Below the pieces are notes generated by a model, which ran no database searches, was not told the DNA's origin, and worked only from the letters and a program-made list of their open reading frames with translations. Of a stretch of 64,000 bases of DNA, positions 1 through 11,219 are shown one piece after another. The position numbers were made by a program, and so were the translations under genes. How positions within the stretch are numbered: the first letter of the stretch is position 1; each line of letters opens with the position of its first letter. The stretch comes from Morella rubra (lineage: Eukaryota > Streptophyta > Magnoliopsida > Fagales > Myricaceae), in NCBI GenBank assembly GCA_003952965.2, contig RXIC02000154.1, positions 1 through 64,000 of the forward strand, given 5' to 3'.

Positions 1-22
1 CACTTTAACTATTTCATTCAAC

Positions 23-902
23 ATGTTTTTATCGATGGTGAAATTAATTTTTAGAATATTGTCGATGTGTAGAATGCATAAGGAGCGATTGAAGGCAAGA
101 AACCGTAGTAGTCGACCAACAGATTATGTCATCGATAAGATGCATAGGGATGAATTTTGTGACTGGTTTCGAAACTATGTATGTGTTATGTTTAAAATGT
201 TTTGTATTGGTTGATTACTTTGAAACTTACAATTAGTTTTAATCTTGACTTGTTGTTCGAGGAAAATAGGTACAAAATATGGACGAGATGATGAAGCATC
301 AACTTCCAAATAGAGTTCGATGGCTTGCTAAAGGTCCAAACCCCGAAGCTAGATCATTTAGCCGATATGTATATAATGGTGTGAAATTTCGTACAAAAGA
401 CAATGAAATAGGCAGAACAACTCAAAATAGTGGAGTATGTGTGACTGTTGAAGGGGGCACCACATATTACGGGCGAATTATAAGTATCATTGAGTTAAAC
501 TATTTTGATGAAGAATGTTTTGTACTATTCAAATGTGATTGGGTTGACACAGCTATTGGTAGGGGATATAAAGTTGATGAGTTTGGATTCGAACTTGTTA
601 ATTTTTCGCGTTTAGTGCATACTGGAGATCGATTAAGCGATGATCCATTCATTTTGGCACCACAAGCATCTCAAGTATACTATGTAGCAGATGAAAGACA
701 TCCAAATTGGGAAGTAGTTGTCAAGACCAAACCAAGAGATGTGTTTGATGCTGGTAATGATGACGACATAGATGACTACTGTGAAAATGAACCTTACAAT
801 TTCAACGTTGAGCAAAACATCGAGAATGTACACGATGATTTGACGTGGTTTAGAAATGAGGTGGAAGGAACAACACTAGATATACCTCAGGAATTTCCTA
901 TG
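23..902 (+). pseudogene. CACTA TNP2-type transposase C-terminal part with DUF4216 domain, partial
   Basis: Two exon-like blocks are visible. The first (to about 178, before GTATGT) carries HKERLKARNRSSRPT and the DEFCDWF motif that precede DUF4216 in plant CACTA transposases. The second (about 270-902, after an AG acceptor) encodes the DUF4216 body, with LPNRVRWLAKGP, TTQNSGVCV, TTYYGRI, FKCDWVD and GYKVDEFGF, then an acidic tail. This is the C-terminal region of the element's TNP2-like protein, whose catalytic part lies left of the window. The second block is open throughout, so it may have been active not long ago. Exon borders are inferred from splice consensus only. Confidence 0.8.
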
Positions 903-1070
903 GTATGTCAAATATGTCTCTGTTTTTGTGATTGAAATATTTTTTTCTTACATGCTCAGATTTACCATATATTCGTTTTGTTGATGTTTTGTTTAAGGAA
1001 ATGTGTTTTGTATTGTTCAATTTGATTGCTGAAATCACTTTTATGCATGTCAATACATTGTATAGGTACA

Positions 1071-2974
1071 ATGACGAGGAAGAGATTCAGGACTATATCT
1101 TCTTCATCACAGCCACCTGTGCCACCATCGCAAGAAGCAACGGCATCACAAGAAGCAACGCCGTCACAGCCACCTGCGCATCCTTCAGAACAGGCTACGA
1201 TGCCATCGTCCGACATGATCAATCTTTGAACGATAATGAAATAATTGGTATGTTCATAACCACAATAGAGATAATCTAAGTTTAATATGTTACTCAATTT
1301 AGTTTCACATGCTAAATGTGCAGGTCATACTGAAGTCCGGAAAGTGCGTGGCGGCACGCGGATGACGGACGTCTGGAATCTGAAGGAAGACGAATTGATT
1401 CCAGTACAATTCAATGGCAATGGGCAGCCATTGGGTGATGAAGGGGGAATATTTAACAAATTCACTGGTGTGTTGCCCGTGTTGCGAATCAAATGCGGCC
1501 CTAAAGTCCCATGTCAATAAAAGAGGACTGTTGGAGCCTCATGACGGTATAATTTTGGTTATTTGTCACAATTGTTATTCAACTATATGAATTTAATAAT
1601 TGACGCACCTAACTGTTGGGTATATTTTGCAGAAACGGTTTACAATCCCCGAGCCTCCATTGGGGGATATTGTCAAGAGCTGGTTCCTCAAAGATTTAGG
1701 AGAGAAATGGAGGAATTACAAGTGTAGTTTAAAGCAAAATATTTTGATGAGGCCTTTACGCCTCAGTATGTGAAAAATAATGCTCCAACAGACGTTAATT
1801 TGGAGCAATTTTGCAAATTAGTCGATTTTTGGTATTCTGATGCAGGACGGGTATGACATTTATTTATTCGTATTATAATTTTTATGAATATAACTTCTTA
1901 TTAATTTTAACTGTCTTGATGTTAATGAGCATCGAAGTCATGCTGGAAAACAAAATAGATCGCTCCAAACGACGGTCCACACTGCAGGATCAAAGAGCTT
2001 CGCACGTTATGCTCACGAATTGGTATGTAGTACTTTCATTAGTTTGTTTAATAGTATAGTACTTATCATTGTCATTCTTATTTGTAATTTAAAATTTCAT
2101 CACGATTTCGTGTTTGTGATGCAGGAAAAAGAGAAACAAGTTCCAATCAATCGAGCGGATTTATATAAAACTGTCCATATGCGTTCTGACGGATCTCCAA
2201 TAAATCCGGACGTAGCAGAGAAAATAGTATGTCATTATTACAATTGGAGATTGATTTCAATGTGCGAATATTAATTCAAAATTTAATTGTACGTTGTACT
2301 CTCTCAGAGGCGAATGGAGGAGATTGGACTGAACGATTCAGGAAGTTCACAAACTTCTGACGAATTTAGAGTGGATGGCAGCATCGGTTGGTCACCATCT
2401 GACCGATATGCACAAGTGATTGGTCCAGAACGACATGGTCGCATTCGCGGCGTTGGATTAGGACCAACTCCTTCATCTCATCCTACCAACACCAACGTAA
2501 GATCAGTCAGCCTACATCCTCTAGTAACGAGAGAGCCGTATTTATGGAAAATAGAGTTCAGATGTTGGAGTCTGAAGTAGCATCGCTAAATCTACAATAC
2601 AAATGATGGCACAAGCTTGGGTAAAAGTTTTATTTACTTATCCTCAAATATTACTATTGACTCTATTTATGTATATTTCGTAGTTAATTAATGTTGTTTA
2701 ACTGTTGTAGGAGCAACGTCAATACCAAGATGTTCCCAATAACAATCAGTTTCACCAGCAATTCATAGATCATCTCATGCAAGTCGGAAAACAAGTGTTG
2801 GTAAGATACAAACATAAATGAATACTGTTATTAATTTAATTTTAAGTATTTATGAAGCTCTTTTAGCTTTGTTCATGTCATTACTGTTTGTTAATTTTAC
2901 ATATTGTAATAGCAGACAATGCCGATGACGCAGAAAGTGGAGGAGCAGATGGTGCTGAAGGTGGACAGGATTAA
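1071..2974 (+). pseudogene. CACTA TNPA-like (Ptta/En/Spm family) protein, multi-exon, degraded
   Basis: It begins with ATG at 1,071 (MTRKRFRTISSSS, then a Pro/Ser/Gln-rich stretch). It continues in blocks typical of the plant Ptta/En/Spm TNPA family: NGQPLGDEGG (about 1,410-1,450), KDLGEKWRNYK (about 1,690-1,720), a WYSDAGR block (about 1,825-1,850), HTAGSKSFARYAHEL (about 1,978-2,020), INRADLYKTVHMRSDGSP (about 2,145-2,210) and a terminal GGADGAEGGQD ending at TAA 2,972-2,974. Introns start GTATG. The frame breaks in the third block (near 1,700-1,760), so I call it a pseudogene, although some breaks may be unrecognised introns. TNPA-type proteins bind the subterminal repeats of their element. 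Confidence 0.75.
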
Positions 2975-3197
2975 ATTTAGAGTTATTTGTACTTCAATGT
3001 CATGACTTGTTAGCTTTTAGTCTACTGAGAAAATACCATTAACTTATTTTTGTTTGATGTAAAACTTGTAAGACCTCCTTATAATGAAATATATTTTGTT
3101 TTATTGCACTTTTCTTTGTTTCATTAATCAATTACAATCTATAATCAAATTTGTATGGTAGGAAAATATAACCCAAAAAAAATTAAAAAAAAAAAAA

Positions 3198-3552
3198 ACC
3201 TATAGCAGCGGTCACTGACCGCCGCTATAGGTGAAACCAACGTAAAGGGTTATAGCGGCGGTCACCTAACCGCCGCTATAACCACATGTCAGACCGCCGC
3301 TAAAAACATGTAGCGGCGGTCACCTGGCCGCCGCTACAGATCGTCCGCGGCAAAAAGTTGGCTCTATAGCGGCGGTCAGACCGCCGCTGTGTGACCGCCT
3401 ATATAGCCAACGTATACACCAGCGGTCTCCACAACCGCCGCTATAGGGCTGTGCCGACGGCGATATAGCGGCGGTCGCTAAAAAACCGCTGCTATAGGAT
3501 ATAGCAGCGGTTTTGGAACCTATAGCGGCGGTGTACGGCCGCCGCTATAGGC
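3198..3552. repeat. CACTA subterminal repeat array (palindromic CTATAGCGGCGGTC units)
   Basis: A run of short repeats of the type TATAGCGGCGGTCA and its inverse GACCGCCGCTATA alternates in both orientations, about a dozen times in about 350 bases, ending next to the terminus at 3,568. Such arrays are TNPA-binding and hairpin-forming regions in CACTA elements. Each pair can fold into a strong GC hairpin. The array is noncoding. Confidence 0.85.
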
Positions 3553-3568
3553 CTTTATTTCTGTAGTG

Positions 3569-3831
3569 TTACCAAAGAATGAGAGAAACGTACAAAAATA
3601 TATACACACCCGAAGGTAAAAAGAAGAATCTAACTGCCTAACAACTATAGAAAACGCTAGAAAGAGAAAAATGCATATATATGAAAAACAGAATAACAGA
3701 AGGAATAACAGAATATCAGCTACGAGCTGAAGAAGAAGATTCTGCAAGTGACTAGTACGTAGGTGCTGTGGAGAGAGCTGAGTCAGCAGGTTTACGTTGA
3801 GATGATAAAGGTCCATGCACATGTCGCAATA
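3569..3831 (-). repeat. copia 3' LTR, truncated by CACTA insertion
   Basis: It matches 9,925-10,189 (ACCAAAGAATGAGAGAAACG through CATGCACATGTCGCAATA). The missing part, about 98 bp equivalent to 9,827-9,924, must lie beyond the left edge of the CACTA element, outside this window. Confidence 0.85.
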
Positions 3832-4312
3832 TCCCCCGCAAGCTGGTGCGTAGATGTCAACTACTCCCAGCTTGAGAAGATGAGAATAAAGAATACCGGA
3901 AGGCAAAGCCTTAGTAAAAATGTTAGCCAGCTGTGCAGTGGTGGAAACGTGAACGGTGCGGAGAAGACCTGCTTGAATTTGGTCACGCAAGAGGTGGCAG
4001 TCGAGCTCTATATGTTTTGTCCGTTCGTGGAACACCGAATTTGCAACGATGTGGAGTGCCACCTGGTTATCACAGCGAAAGACAGCCGGTTAAGGATGAG
4101 AAATACCCAGATCACGAAGGAGAAAATGCAGCCACGTAAGTTCACAACTGGTGCTGGCCATGGCCCTATATTCAGCTTCGGCAAACGAGAGAGAAACGAC
4201 ACTTTGTTTCTTCGATCACCAGGAAATGAGAGACTCCCCAAGCAGCACACAGTAGCCGGTAACGAAGCGTCGAGAGTCCGGATAAGAGGCCCAATCGGAA
4301 TCACAATATACC
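3832..4312 (-). pseudogene. copia RNase H (C-terminal pol), separated from RT by a hAT relic
   Basis: On the minus strand, shifted-frame pieces of a copia RNase H are visible: [16 protein letters not shown] sequence near 4,300, SFAEAEYRAMA near 4,180, then [19 protein letters not shown] and LLRDQIQAG (4,062-3,960) and [11 protein letters not shown] (about 3,930-3,895). It ends just before the purine tract. One frame change near 4,050 is needed. It belongs to the same element as the RT at 5,790-6,740. Confidence 0.8.
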
Positions 4313-4630
4313 CAGTGGCGGATCCAGGGGGCCGCCGCCACCCATATTGGACCGGCCAAAAAAAAATATTACAAGTAAATTTTTTTTTTTTTCCTTAAGT
4401 TTGGTCTGGGCCTATGGGAGCCCGATCCCCATAGGCCTAGGCCAACCCTGGTTTTCAGCCTGCAAGGCCTGGGCTCGTTAGGCCCAGGCCCTTTATTTTT
4501 TAATATGTAGAGGGTGATGGTGTCGTTTCACCCTCTGCCTTAAAAAAAAAAAAAAAAAAAAAAAAGTAAAACGTAAAACGAAAAAAAAAAAATAAAACAG
4601 GGTGAACCATGTTTTGACAAACAGTTCTCC

Positions 4631-4671
<41 letters not shown>
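4631..4671 (+). repeat. (CT)n microsatellite
   Basis: An uninterrupted CT dinucleotide run of about 20 units lies within the hAT relic; shorter CT tracts follow to about 5,000. Arginine/glutamate-rich ORFs across it on the minus strand are artefacts of the repeat. Confidence 0.95.
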
Positions 4672-4675
<4 letters not shown>

Positions 4676-5194
4676 ATTTTCCCTCCCTCTCTCTTTCTCA
4701 CCACCCCGCACCATCGTGCCCACTGCCCGTTGTCCACCAGACCACGCCGCACCACTGTAGCTGCACGCAGCACCAGCATCCAGCTGCTGCGCGCCACCGT
4801 AGGCCACAGCACCAGCATCCAGATGACCAAACGGTGATCTCAGATTCTCACCTCTCTCAGTCTCTCTCTCTCTCTCTGCCATGGCCCACAGTCCACAGTC
4901 TCTCTCTCTCTTTTGCTCTCTGCGGCTGCCGGCTCTCCTCTCTCTCTCAACTCTAAACTCTCGGTCTCTGCCTCTCTCTCTCTTGACTCTCAGCTCTCTC
5001 TCAAATTCTCAATCTCATTATTTTGATTTTTGACGGTTTCAATTTTTGCAGGATCCTCGAGATTTTACACTTGAAAATTGCTGGCCTCCGACCCCTAGTA
5101 CGTCTCTCTATTCAAGATTCTCTATCTACAATTAAGTAGAAAAATTCATTTATTTAGTATGCTAAAAATGCTTTAGGGTTTGGAATTTTATGAT

Positions 5195-5398
5195 TTGTGA
5201 AATTGTTGGAGGATGAGATTGAATTGGTTTGGATATTTGTGGTTGTGAAATTGTTGGAGGATGGATTAAATTGGTTTGGATATTTTATGGGTTGTGAAAT
5301 TGTTGGAGGATGGATTGAATTGGTTTGGATATTTGTGGTTGTGAAATTGTTGGAGGATGGATTGAATTGGTTTGGATATTTATGGTTTGTGAAATTCT
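5195..5398 (+). repeat. Tandem repeat of about 48 bp, four copies, in the hAT relic
   Basis: The unit starts TGTGAAATTGTTGGAGGATG and ends at GGTTTGGATATTT. It recurs four times with few changes and then a partial copy, directly before the dimerisation domain. It keeps an open frame across the array because the unit variants stay near multiples of three. It looks like recent slippage or unequal exchange. Confidence 0.85.
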
Positions 5399-5401
5399 TG
5401 G

Positions 5402-5620
5402 TCTTACCAGTTGTAACTGCAACCGTTGAAAGAGTATTTTCTGCGACAAATATCATCAAGAGTGATTTGCGTAATAGGATGGAGATGACTGGATGAATGA
5501 TTGCATGGTAGTGTACATCGAGCAAGAAGTTTTTAAAAATATTGAGAACAAAGCTATTTTGCAACATTTTCAGAAAATGCAAAAACGTAGGATGCAATTG
5601 TCATCTCTCAGTCGTAGTAC
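5402..5620 (+). pseudogene. hAT transposase C-terminal dimerisation domain, frameshifted
   Basis: Plus-strand sequence encodes VTATVERVFSATNIIKSDLR NRM, the hallmark of the hAT C-terminal dimerisation domain. After a frameshift at about 5,489 comes WMNDCMVVYIEQEVF and the tail HFQKMQKRRMQL, which follows this domain in plant TTF-type/ZMYM1-like hAT transposases. No catalytic domain survives upstream. Confidence 0.8.
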
Positions 5621-5789
5621 ATAGTATGGTATGTGTATTTTATTATTTTTAATGTTTTTAGTCTTTAATTTTCGATATTGTAACTCTAAGAAATTTTTTT
5701 GCATTACGAAGGAAAAAAAATTCTTGTCATTTTGCGTTTAAAGTTCAACCCCCATGAATTTTGATCCTAGATCCGCCACTGAATATGCT

Positions 5790-8761
5790 CGTAGTGTGAG
5801 AGACGATGAAGAGGGAAATAACAGCCCCTATCCAGGTGCGTTTTTGATAAAACGCAGCTCCTTATGAGCAATATGTAAGTGAATATCTATTGGATTTTGC
5901 ATGAATTGGCTCAGGTTCTGTACGGCATAGCTGATGTTTGGCCGAGTAATAGTCAAATAGAGTAGGCGTCCAATGAATCGGCAGAAAGGAGTTGCATCAA
6001 GTAAGGGGACCCCACCAGTCTGACTAAGACGCAAGTTTTGTTCCATAAGCATGGAAAGAGGCCGAGAACCCAAGAGACCAGGGTCTGCTAAAATATCCAA
6101 TGCATATTTACTTTGACAAACTTGAATACCACGAGTGGATCGGACAACTTCAAGGCCCAAAAAATAACGCAAGTCACCAAGGGATTTTATCTTGAAATGT
6201 GTATTCAAGAAGACCTGTAAAGCCTTGAAAGAGCAATATGAGAACTGACAATGATGATATCATCAACGTATACAAGTAGAGCCATGAAAGTGTCAGCACA
6301 ATTGTAGAGAAATAAACTCTAGTCAGCCTTAAACTGAGTAAATCCATAGTCAAGGAGAGCAGAAAAAATTTTTGAGTACCACTGACGAGCGGCTTGTTTG
6401 AGCTCATAAATACTTTTGTGGAGTCAGCAGACTTGGTGTGGCACTGCAACATTGTATCCAAGAGGAGGTGTCATATAAATCTCCTCATCCAAATTTTCGT
6501 GAAGGAAAGCATTGTGAACATCAAATTGCTTCAGTAGCCAACCCTGAGAAGAAGCAACAGCAAGTAAACAACGAACAGTAGAAATTTTAGCAACAGGTGA
6601 AAAAGTTTCATGGTAATCAATACCCTCTTGTTGTGTATATCCTTTGGCAACCAAACGGGCCTTGTACCATTCAATACTACCATCGGAGTTAAACTTGATT
6701 TTGAACACTCATTTGCAACCAATGGGGTTCTTACCATGTGGTAGATCTGTCAAGCTCCAAGTCCCATAAGTTTAAGGCCATGAAGTTCAAAGTTCATGGT
6801 AGTACACCAATTAGGATCCTTCACAACCTCATGGTAATAAGTGGGTTCAAAGTGAGTAGAAATGGAGGTAGTGAAAGCCCGAAAATAAGGGGAAAGTTTG
6901 TGATAAGAAAGAAAAGAAGAGATAGCAGAGGAAGTACATGTACCCGTGGGAATTGCAGCATGGGACGTGGGAGCAGGCGGGTCACACACAGCTTGCTGAC
7001 AATGAAAGTCCTGAAGAAAGTGAGGTGCATATCTGACCCTAGAGGACCGATGTATAGGAGCAGCTGGTAGCTGTGGAGATGAGGAAATAGGTGCAATAGG
7101 TGAAATATGTGGAGGAGATGGCATGTCAAGGGGTTCATGTGATATAGGTGGAGATGATAGTTAGGTAGGTGAAGGACTAGGTGAAGAGTTAGATGCCATA
7201 GGTGGGTTAGGTGAGGATGCATGTGAGTCGGCAAGTGGAGGATAAGAAAGAAAATTTGCAAGTGGGTTGGTAATAACAAAGGGAGAAGGGTGAGTGGAAG
7301 GTTGGCTATTTTTGTCATGTAGTGGAAAAATAGTCTCGTGGAAGACTACATCTCGTGAGATGAAGGTTGTATAGGTGCGTAAATCAAGAAATTTGTATCC
7401 ATTTGTCCCAAATGGATAGCCAATAAAAATGAATGGTCTACTGCGTGGATCAAATTTCTTATGCCATGGGTTAGTGTAGTAGCAAAGGCAAGACATCCAA
7501 AAACTCTTAAATGTTGGTAGGATGGGGCATGATCAAAGAGAACTTCAAAAGGAGAACGGTTCTTTATTAGAGGTGTGGGAATTTGATTTATTAAATAGGT
7601 CGCTGTCATGACACAATCTACCCAACATTTAAGAGGTAACCCATATTGAAAATTTAGAGCTCTAGTTATTTGGAGAAGGTGTTGGTGTTTGCACTCGACA
7701 ATGCCATTTTGCTGAGGTGTTTCTACGCAAGATTTTTGGTGAATAATACCCTTGTGAGAGTAAAATTCGGGAAGGTGGAATTCCGGACCATTATCACTAC
7801 GAAAAATTTTAATTTTGACACCAAATTGATTTTCAAATAGAGTTGTAAAAGATTGGATGCAAGATTTGGTCTCAGATTTATTTTTAAGCATATATGTAGT
7901 ACATCTAGATAAATCTGCTACAATGGTTAAAAAAAATACCTAGATCCATTATAGGCAGTGGTTGAACATGAACCCCATAAATCTAGATGCATTAACTCAA
8001 ATAAAGTGGAAGAAACATGTAAACTATCATTAAAGGCAACTTGTGCTGTTGTGCTAGAGGACAAATTAAACATGATTGAGAGTGTGGAGAAGGATTAGGT
8101 GAAAGAGGAGTTGAAATAAGTTGAAATCTAGAAGGAGACAAGTGACCCAATCTATAATGCCATAAGTCAAATGGTGGTGAGGTATTGGCTGCAACTGATA
8201 TGATGGGAGATTTATGCCGTGGATTGTGACTGAGAAGGGTGGTGTCTAGATCAGTAATCTGCACTTCCTCAATGTCCAGGTAGTAGAGTCCATGAGTGAC
8301 TTTACCCCTCCCAATCGTCACCCATGTTGCAAGGTCCTGAATAAACAAAGCTGAGGTAAGAAAACAAAACAACAGTTTATTTGTTCAATCAATTTTCGGG
8401 CAGATAAAAGACTAAAGCTAAAGGATGGAACACATAACACATTGTGTAATGTGATGGTATCTGTTAAACGAACTTTACCCATATGAGAAACAAAGGCTGA
8501 TTCTCCATTAGGTAATTTCACAGAGTAAGAGCAACTAGAGGTAATATGTGAAAAAAGGGAGGTGTTACAGACCATGTGGTCTGTAGCTCCGGTATCTATG
8601 ATCCAATTGAAATTTTTGTGGGTTTTAGCTGAAAGACAAAAGGAAATACCAAACATTGTTGCAATGTATTTATTAACAGAATGAGGAATGGCTTGAATGT
8701 GATTTGCAGAATGAGAGACTGTGGCAGAGTCCTTTTTGAGTAATGTCATAATCTCTTGCAC
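5790..8761 (-). pseudogene. copia pol: protease, GAG-pre-integrase, integrase, reverse transcriptase (broken)
   Basis: Order on the minus strand: aspartic protease (8,640-8,560, WIIDTGATDHM); GAG-pre-integrase (about 8,290-7,992, GLYYLD, LWHYRLGHLS, CLICPLAQQ); integrase core (about 7,940-7,350, VADLSRCTTYML, RSDNGPEF and the NGIVE motif, giving a D-D-E set); a proline/serine-rich linker (about 7,320-6,780); and reverse transcriptase (about 6,740-5,790, [36 protein letters not shown], and the catalytic YVDDIII at about 6,275-6,255). The frame changes near 8,000, 7,340, 6,430 and 6,190. The RNase H part continues beyond the hAT insertion. Confidence 0.85.
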
Positions 8762-8829
8762 TTGTCCCTTGGTTAATGAGGCTGGCTCTTCGGTATCTTC
8801 TTCATAAAAAGGCTAACCAATTGCTTGAT

Positions 8830-9812
8830 TCATCGACCTCCAATAAATTTGGCTTTAAAAAATTTGTGCCCAGGTGGGTACCCATGCAGCTTGTAGCAAT
8901 GGTCAGAGGAGTGTCCTATCATATGACAATGAGAACACAAAGGAGGCTCAGCATTCCCAGCCTTAAAACAATTGTCAAAAGTGTGACCAATTATTTTACA
9001 GCGTGTACAAAATAACTTGTCCTTTTTGTAACCTCCAGATGGTTTAGTTGCTTTTGAGGGACCTATGTTTCGCTGAGTGACCAGGGCTACATTCTCAGTA
9101 TTGTGGGCATTAGAAAGCACCTGCCTCTACCGTTTTTGTGCTGAACATAAGAGAAAACTTTGTTTACAGCTGATGAGGGTTCTATCATCATCACTTGGTC
9201 TCTCACATTAGAGTATGATTCGTCCAAGCCCATCAGAAATTGTATGACACAGTCGCATTGATAGCAGTCAGAAGTAGATTTTAAATTTCCATAGGAAGAA
9301 GAAGGCAATGGGTCAAATATTGCGAGTTCATCCCAAATAGTTTTCATTTTTCCATAATACACACTTACAGAGTCGTCATTTTGGTTGAGGTTGCTTAAAG
9401 CTTTCTTCAACTTGTAAATCTTGGGTCCATTCAATTGGGTGAATCTGTCCTACAACTCAGTCCAAATTTCATGAGCATTGTCTACGAAGGCCACGCTTGA
9501 ACGAAGAGGTGCAGCAATAGAATTGTGTAGCCAAGAAATGACCATGTCGTTGCACCGTTCCCAGCTGCTGAAAAGAGGGTCTATTGAAGGTGGTCGTGGC
9601 AGGTTCCATTGATGAACCTGATCTTTCCTTTGGCGCGAAGAGCCCGCTGCATGTCTTTTGACCAGGTCGCATGATTTTCGGTAGTAAGGAAATCTGAGAC
9701 CAGGACAGTTCCTGGTTATCAGAATTCTCTAAACAGTATGGGTTGTCTGCATCTGTCATATTGGAGTCTTTCTTGAGAGGAGGTGGAGTGATAGTTGTTT
9801 CTTCGGTAGTCC
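8830..9812 (-). pseudogene. copia gag with two zinc knuckles, frame-broken
   Basis: Reading on the minus strand from just inside the primer-binding site, the gag starts with a degraded N-terminal region (9,812-9,469) containing the ATWSKDMQRALRAK-type block in shifted frames. A UBN2-like block follows (9,434-9,087: KKALSNLNQNDDSVSVYYG, LMGLDESYSNVRDQVMM). Next come CCHC-type knuckles (9,020-8,840): CTRCKIIGHTFDNC and CSHCHMIGHSSDHCYKLHGY. Gag forms the virus-like particle and binds the RNA. At least two frame changes are needed to read it through. Confidence 0.8.
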
Positions 9813-9826
9813 TTGCTCTGATACCA

Positions 9827-10189
9827 TGTCAGAACTGATGATGAATGTGAGAAAGAAAAGTGCCAGAGAACGTTCGGTGTGAGAAGGAGAGGTCGAGAGT
9901 TGGGTGAAGTTGCTGTATATTCACTTACCAAAGAATGAGAGAAACGTACAAAAATATATACACCAGAAGGTAAAAAGAAGAATCTAACTGCCTAACAACT
10001 ATAGAAGACGCTAGAAAGAGAAAAACGAATATACACGAAAAACAGAATAACAGAATAACAGAAGGAATAACAGAATATCAGGTACGAGCTGAAGAAGAAG
10101 ATTCCACAGTGACTGTGCAGGTGCTGTGGAGAGAGCTGAGTCAGCAGGTTCACATTGAGATGATAACGGTGCATGCACATGTCGCAATA
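9827..10189 (-). repeat. copia 5' LTR (363 bp)
   Basis: The inner edge is set by the primer-binding site GCTCTGATACCA at 9,815-9,826, after which the LTR begins TGTCAGAACTG on the plus strand. The outer edge is set by loss of identity with the 3' LTR after GTCGCAATA at 10,189. It is nearly identical to 3,569-3,831 over the shared part, allowing for small indels. The outer end reads TATTGCG on the minus strand, so the usual TG start is one or two bases in or has mutated. Confidence 0.85.
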
Positions 10190-11219
10190 AGACTCCTCAG
10201 TGGTGATTGAGAGTTTCCACCTGGATCCACTATCTCCGCTTATGCCATGGAAGATTCGCTCCATCATTCTCACGGCTCTCGAACTACTCAGTCGATGTTC
10301 CTTTCTGTCTTTCTAAAAATTCACCGAGCTAAGCCTCCTTGAGTCGTTTTTCCGGTTTTAGCTTTTTCGCTTTCTTCTTGTTCTATTTTCGCTTACCTCG
10401 TGTCCTGTCCTGTTATTTCCTTTTGTCTTTCCTATATAAATTAGCTGTGTTTAAAAAAAAAAAAAAAAGCTGTATTCTTAAATTAATAAAAATAAAAAAG
10501 TCCTAAGACAAAATAACAGTGCTAAATATTGTTAAATCATTAGACTGGAAGGAATTTATGCTCGTATAATTCACTTCCTTTCTTGCTGTGTTTTATCAAC
10601 TATTTCTATTTAGTATGCCTTCAAATATTTTATTTATTTTCAAAAAATAAAAGATGCAATTATTATACTTTATTTGAATTATTTTTTCAAGTAAAATGCG
10701 AAAGATAATTCTACGTTCAATAATTCTTGAAATCCATAAATTTTTGAGTAAATAAAATACTTCAACCCATTATTTCTCATCTTCGCCCACGTTTTCAATT
10801 ATACACCTAAAAAGAATTCAAGACCGCTTGATTTTCGGACGTGCAAAAAAACGAAAAGAAAAAGTAGCCGTTGCTGCCCAACGGATATAGAAAACAAAAA
10901 TCCCATCTATTTGAATTCACACGTTCTAACACAGCCAGCGATTTGACGAGCGAGAGAGTTCCCAGTTGAAACAAACATGGTTTTTCAGTTCCAATAACAT
11001 TAGTCTAATTCCTTTCTGTCCACTCTCCACTCCAGCCTTGGTGGCGCATTATCGATAGCGGAACCACCAGATGACCTCTTTTTCTCTCTTTACGAAGCGT
11101 TGTATGGTGACATTTAAAATTGGTTGATGCAAATTAGTTCAACGTCAGCTACAACTAAGTGCAGAGACACAGACGAAGATAGCTATCAGTTTCTTTGTCC
11201 ATAGCTTTGTTTTACAGCT
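10190..11219. other. Flank of the copia element and upstream region of ZDS copy 1
   Basis: 10,190-10,465 is unassigned sequence beyond the copia LTR; I recognise no gene in it. From about 10,465 to 11,219 the sequence is the inverted counterpart of 35,330-34,391 (for example the run around TTATTATACTTTATTTGAATT, and CAATAACATTAGTCTAATTCC), so it is the 5' flank of a ZDS gene. The homology breaks close to a poly-A tract at 10,452. The double G-box found further upstream of the ZDS 5' flank elsewhere (35,481) is not included here. Confidence 0.7.

Larger units (their letters stand above)
1..3568 (+). mobile_element. CACTA (En/Spm) DNA transposon, right part, cut by the window edge
   Basis: The right terminus reads, on the minus strand, CACTACAGAAATAAAGGCC, the typical CACTA inverted-repeat start. 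It is preceded by an array of GC-rich palindromic subterminal repeats and by TNP2/DUF4216-like and TNPA-like coding remnants. The base after the terminus (3,569) starts TTACCAAAGAATG, which matches 9,925 onward inside the intact LTR of the neighbouring copia element. The CACTA therefore landed inside that LTR, with TTA as the probable 3-bp target duplication. The left terminus and the other TTA lie outside the window. Confidence 0.9.
4313..5781 (+). mobile_element. hAT-family DNA transposon relic inside the copia element
   Basis: The left end is CAGTGGCGGATCCAGG; the right end (minus strand) is CAGTGGCGGATCTAGG, giving a hAT-like terminal inverted repeat. The flanking 8-mers AATATACC (4,305-4,312) and AATATGCT (5,782-5,789) match at 6 of 8 positions with two transitions, as expected for an aged 8-bp target duplication. 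The only recognisable coding part is the hAT C-terminal dimerisation region at 5,402-5,620. Most of the transposase is gone. The left half has a (CT)n tract (4,631-4,671), a poly-A/T tract and pyrimidine-rich sequence. Confidence 0.8.
3569..10189 (-). mobile_element. Ty1/copia LTR retrotransposon, interrupted and frame-broken
   Basis: On the minus strand the order is 5' LTR (9,827-10,189), primer-binding site TGGTATCAGAGC (9,826-9,815, initiator-Met tRNA type), gag, protease, integrase, reverse transcriptase, RNase H, a purine-rich tract GCGGGGGAT (about 3,840-3,832), then the 3' LTR (3,569-3,831). Integrase before reverse transcriptase is the copia order. A hAT relic (4,313-5,781) separates RT from RNase H. 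The far end of the 3' LTR has been carried off by the CACTA insertion. Several frameshifts and stops mean it cannot be autonomous. Confidence 0.92.

Noticed and set aside
3198-3552. CRISPR-like regularly spaced repeats
   Set aside because: The units alternate in orientation, have no uniform spacers and sit at a CACTA terminus in a plant genome.
4493-4882. Arg/Glu-rich minus-strand ORFs
   Set aside because: They are translations of the (CT)n microsatellite and flanking low-complexity DNA.
9992-10273. 93-codon minus-strand ORF crossing the copia LTR edge
   Set aside because: It mostly translates LTR sequence plus unassigned flank; no recognisable domain.
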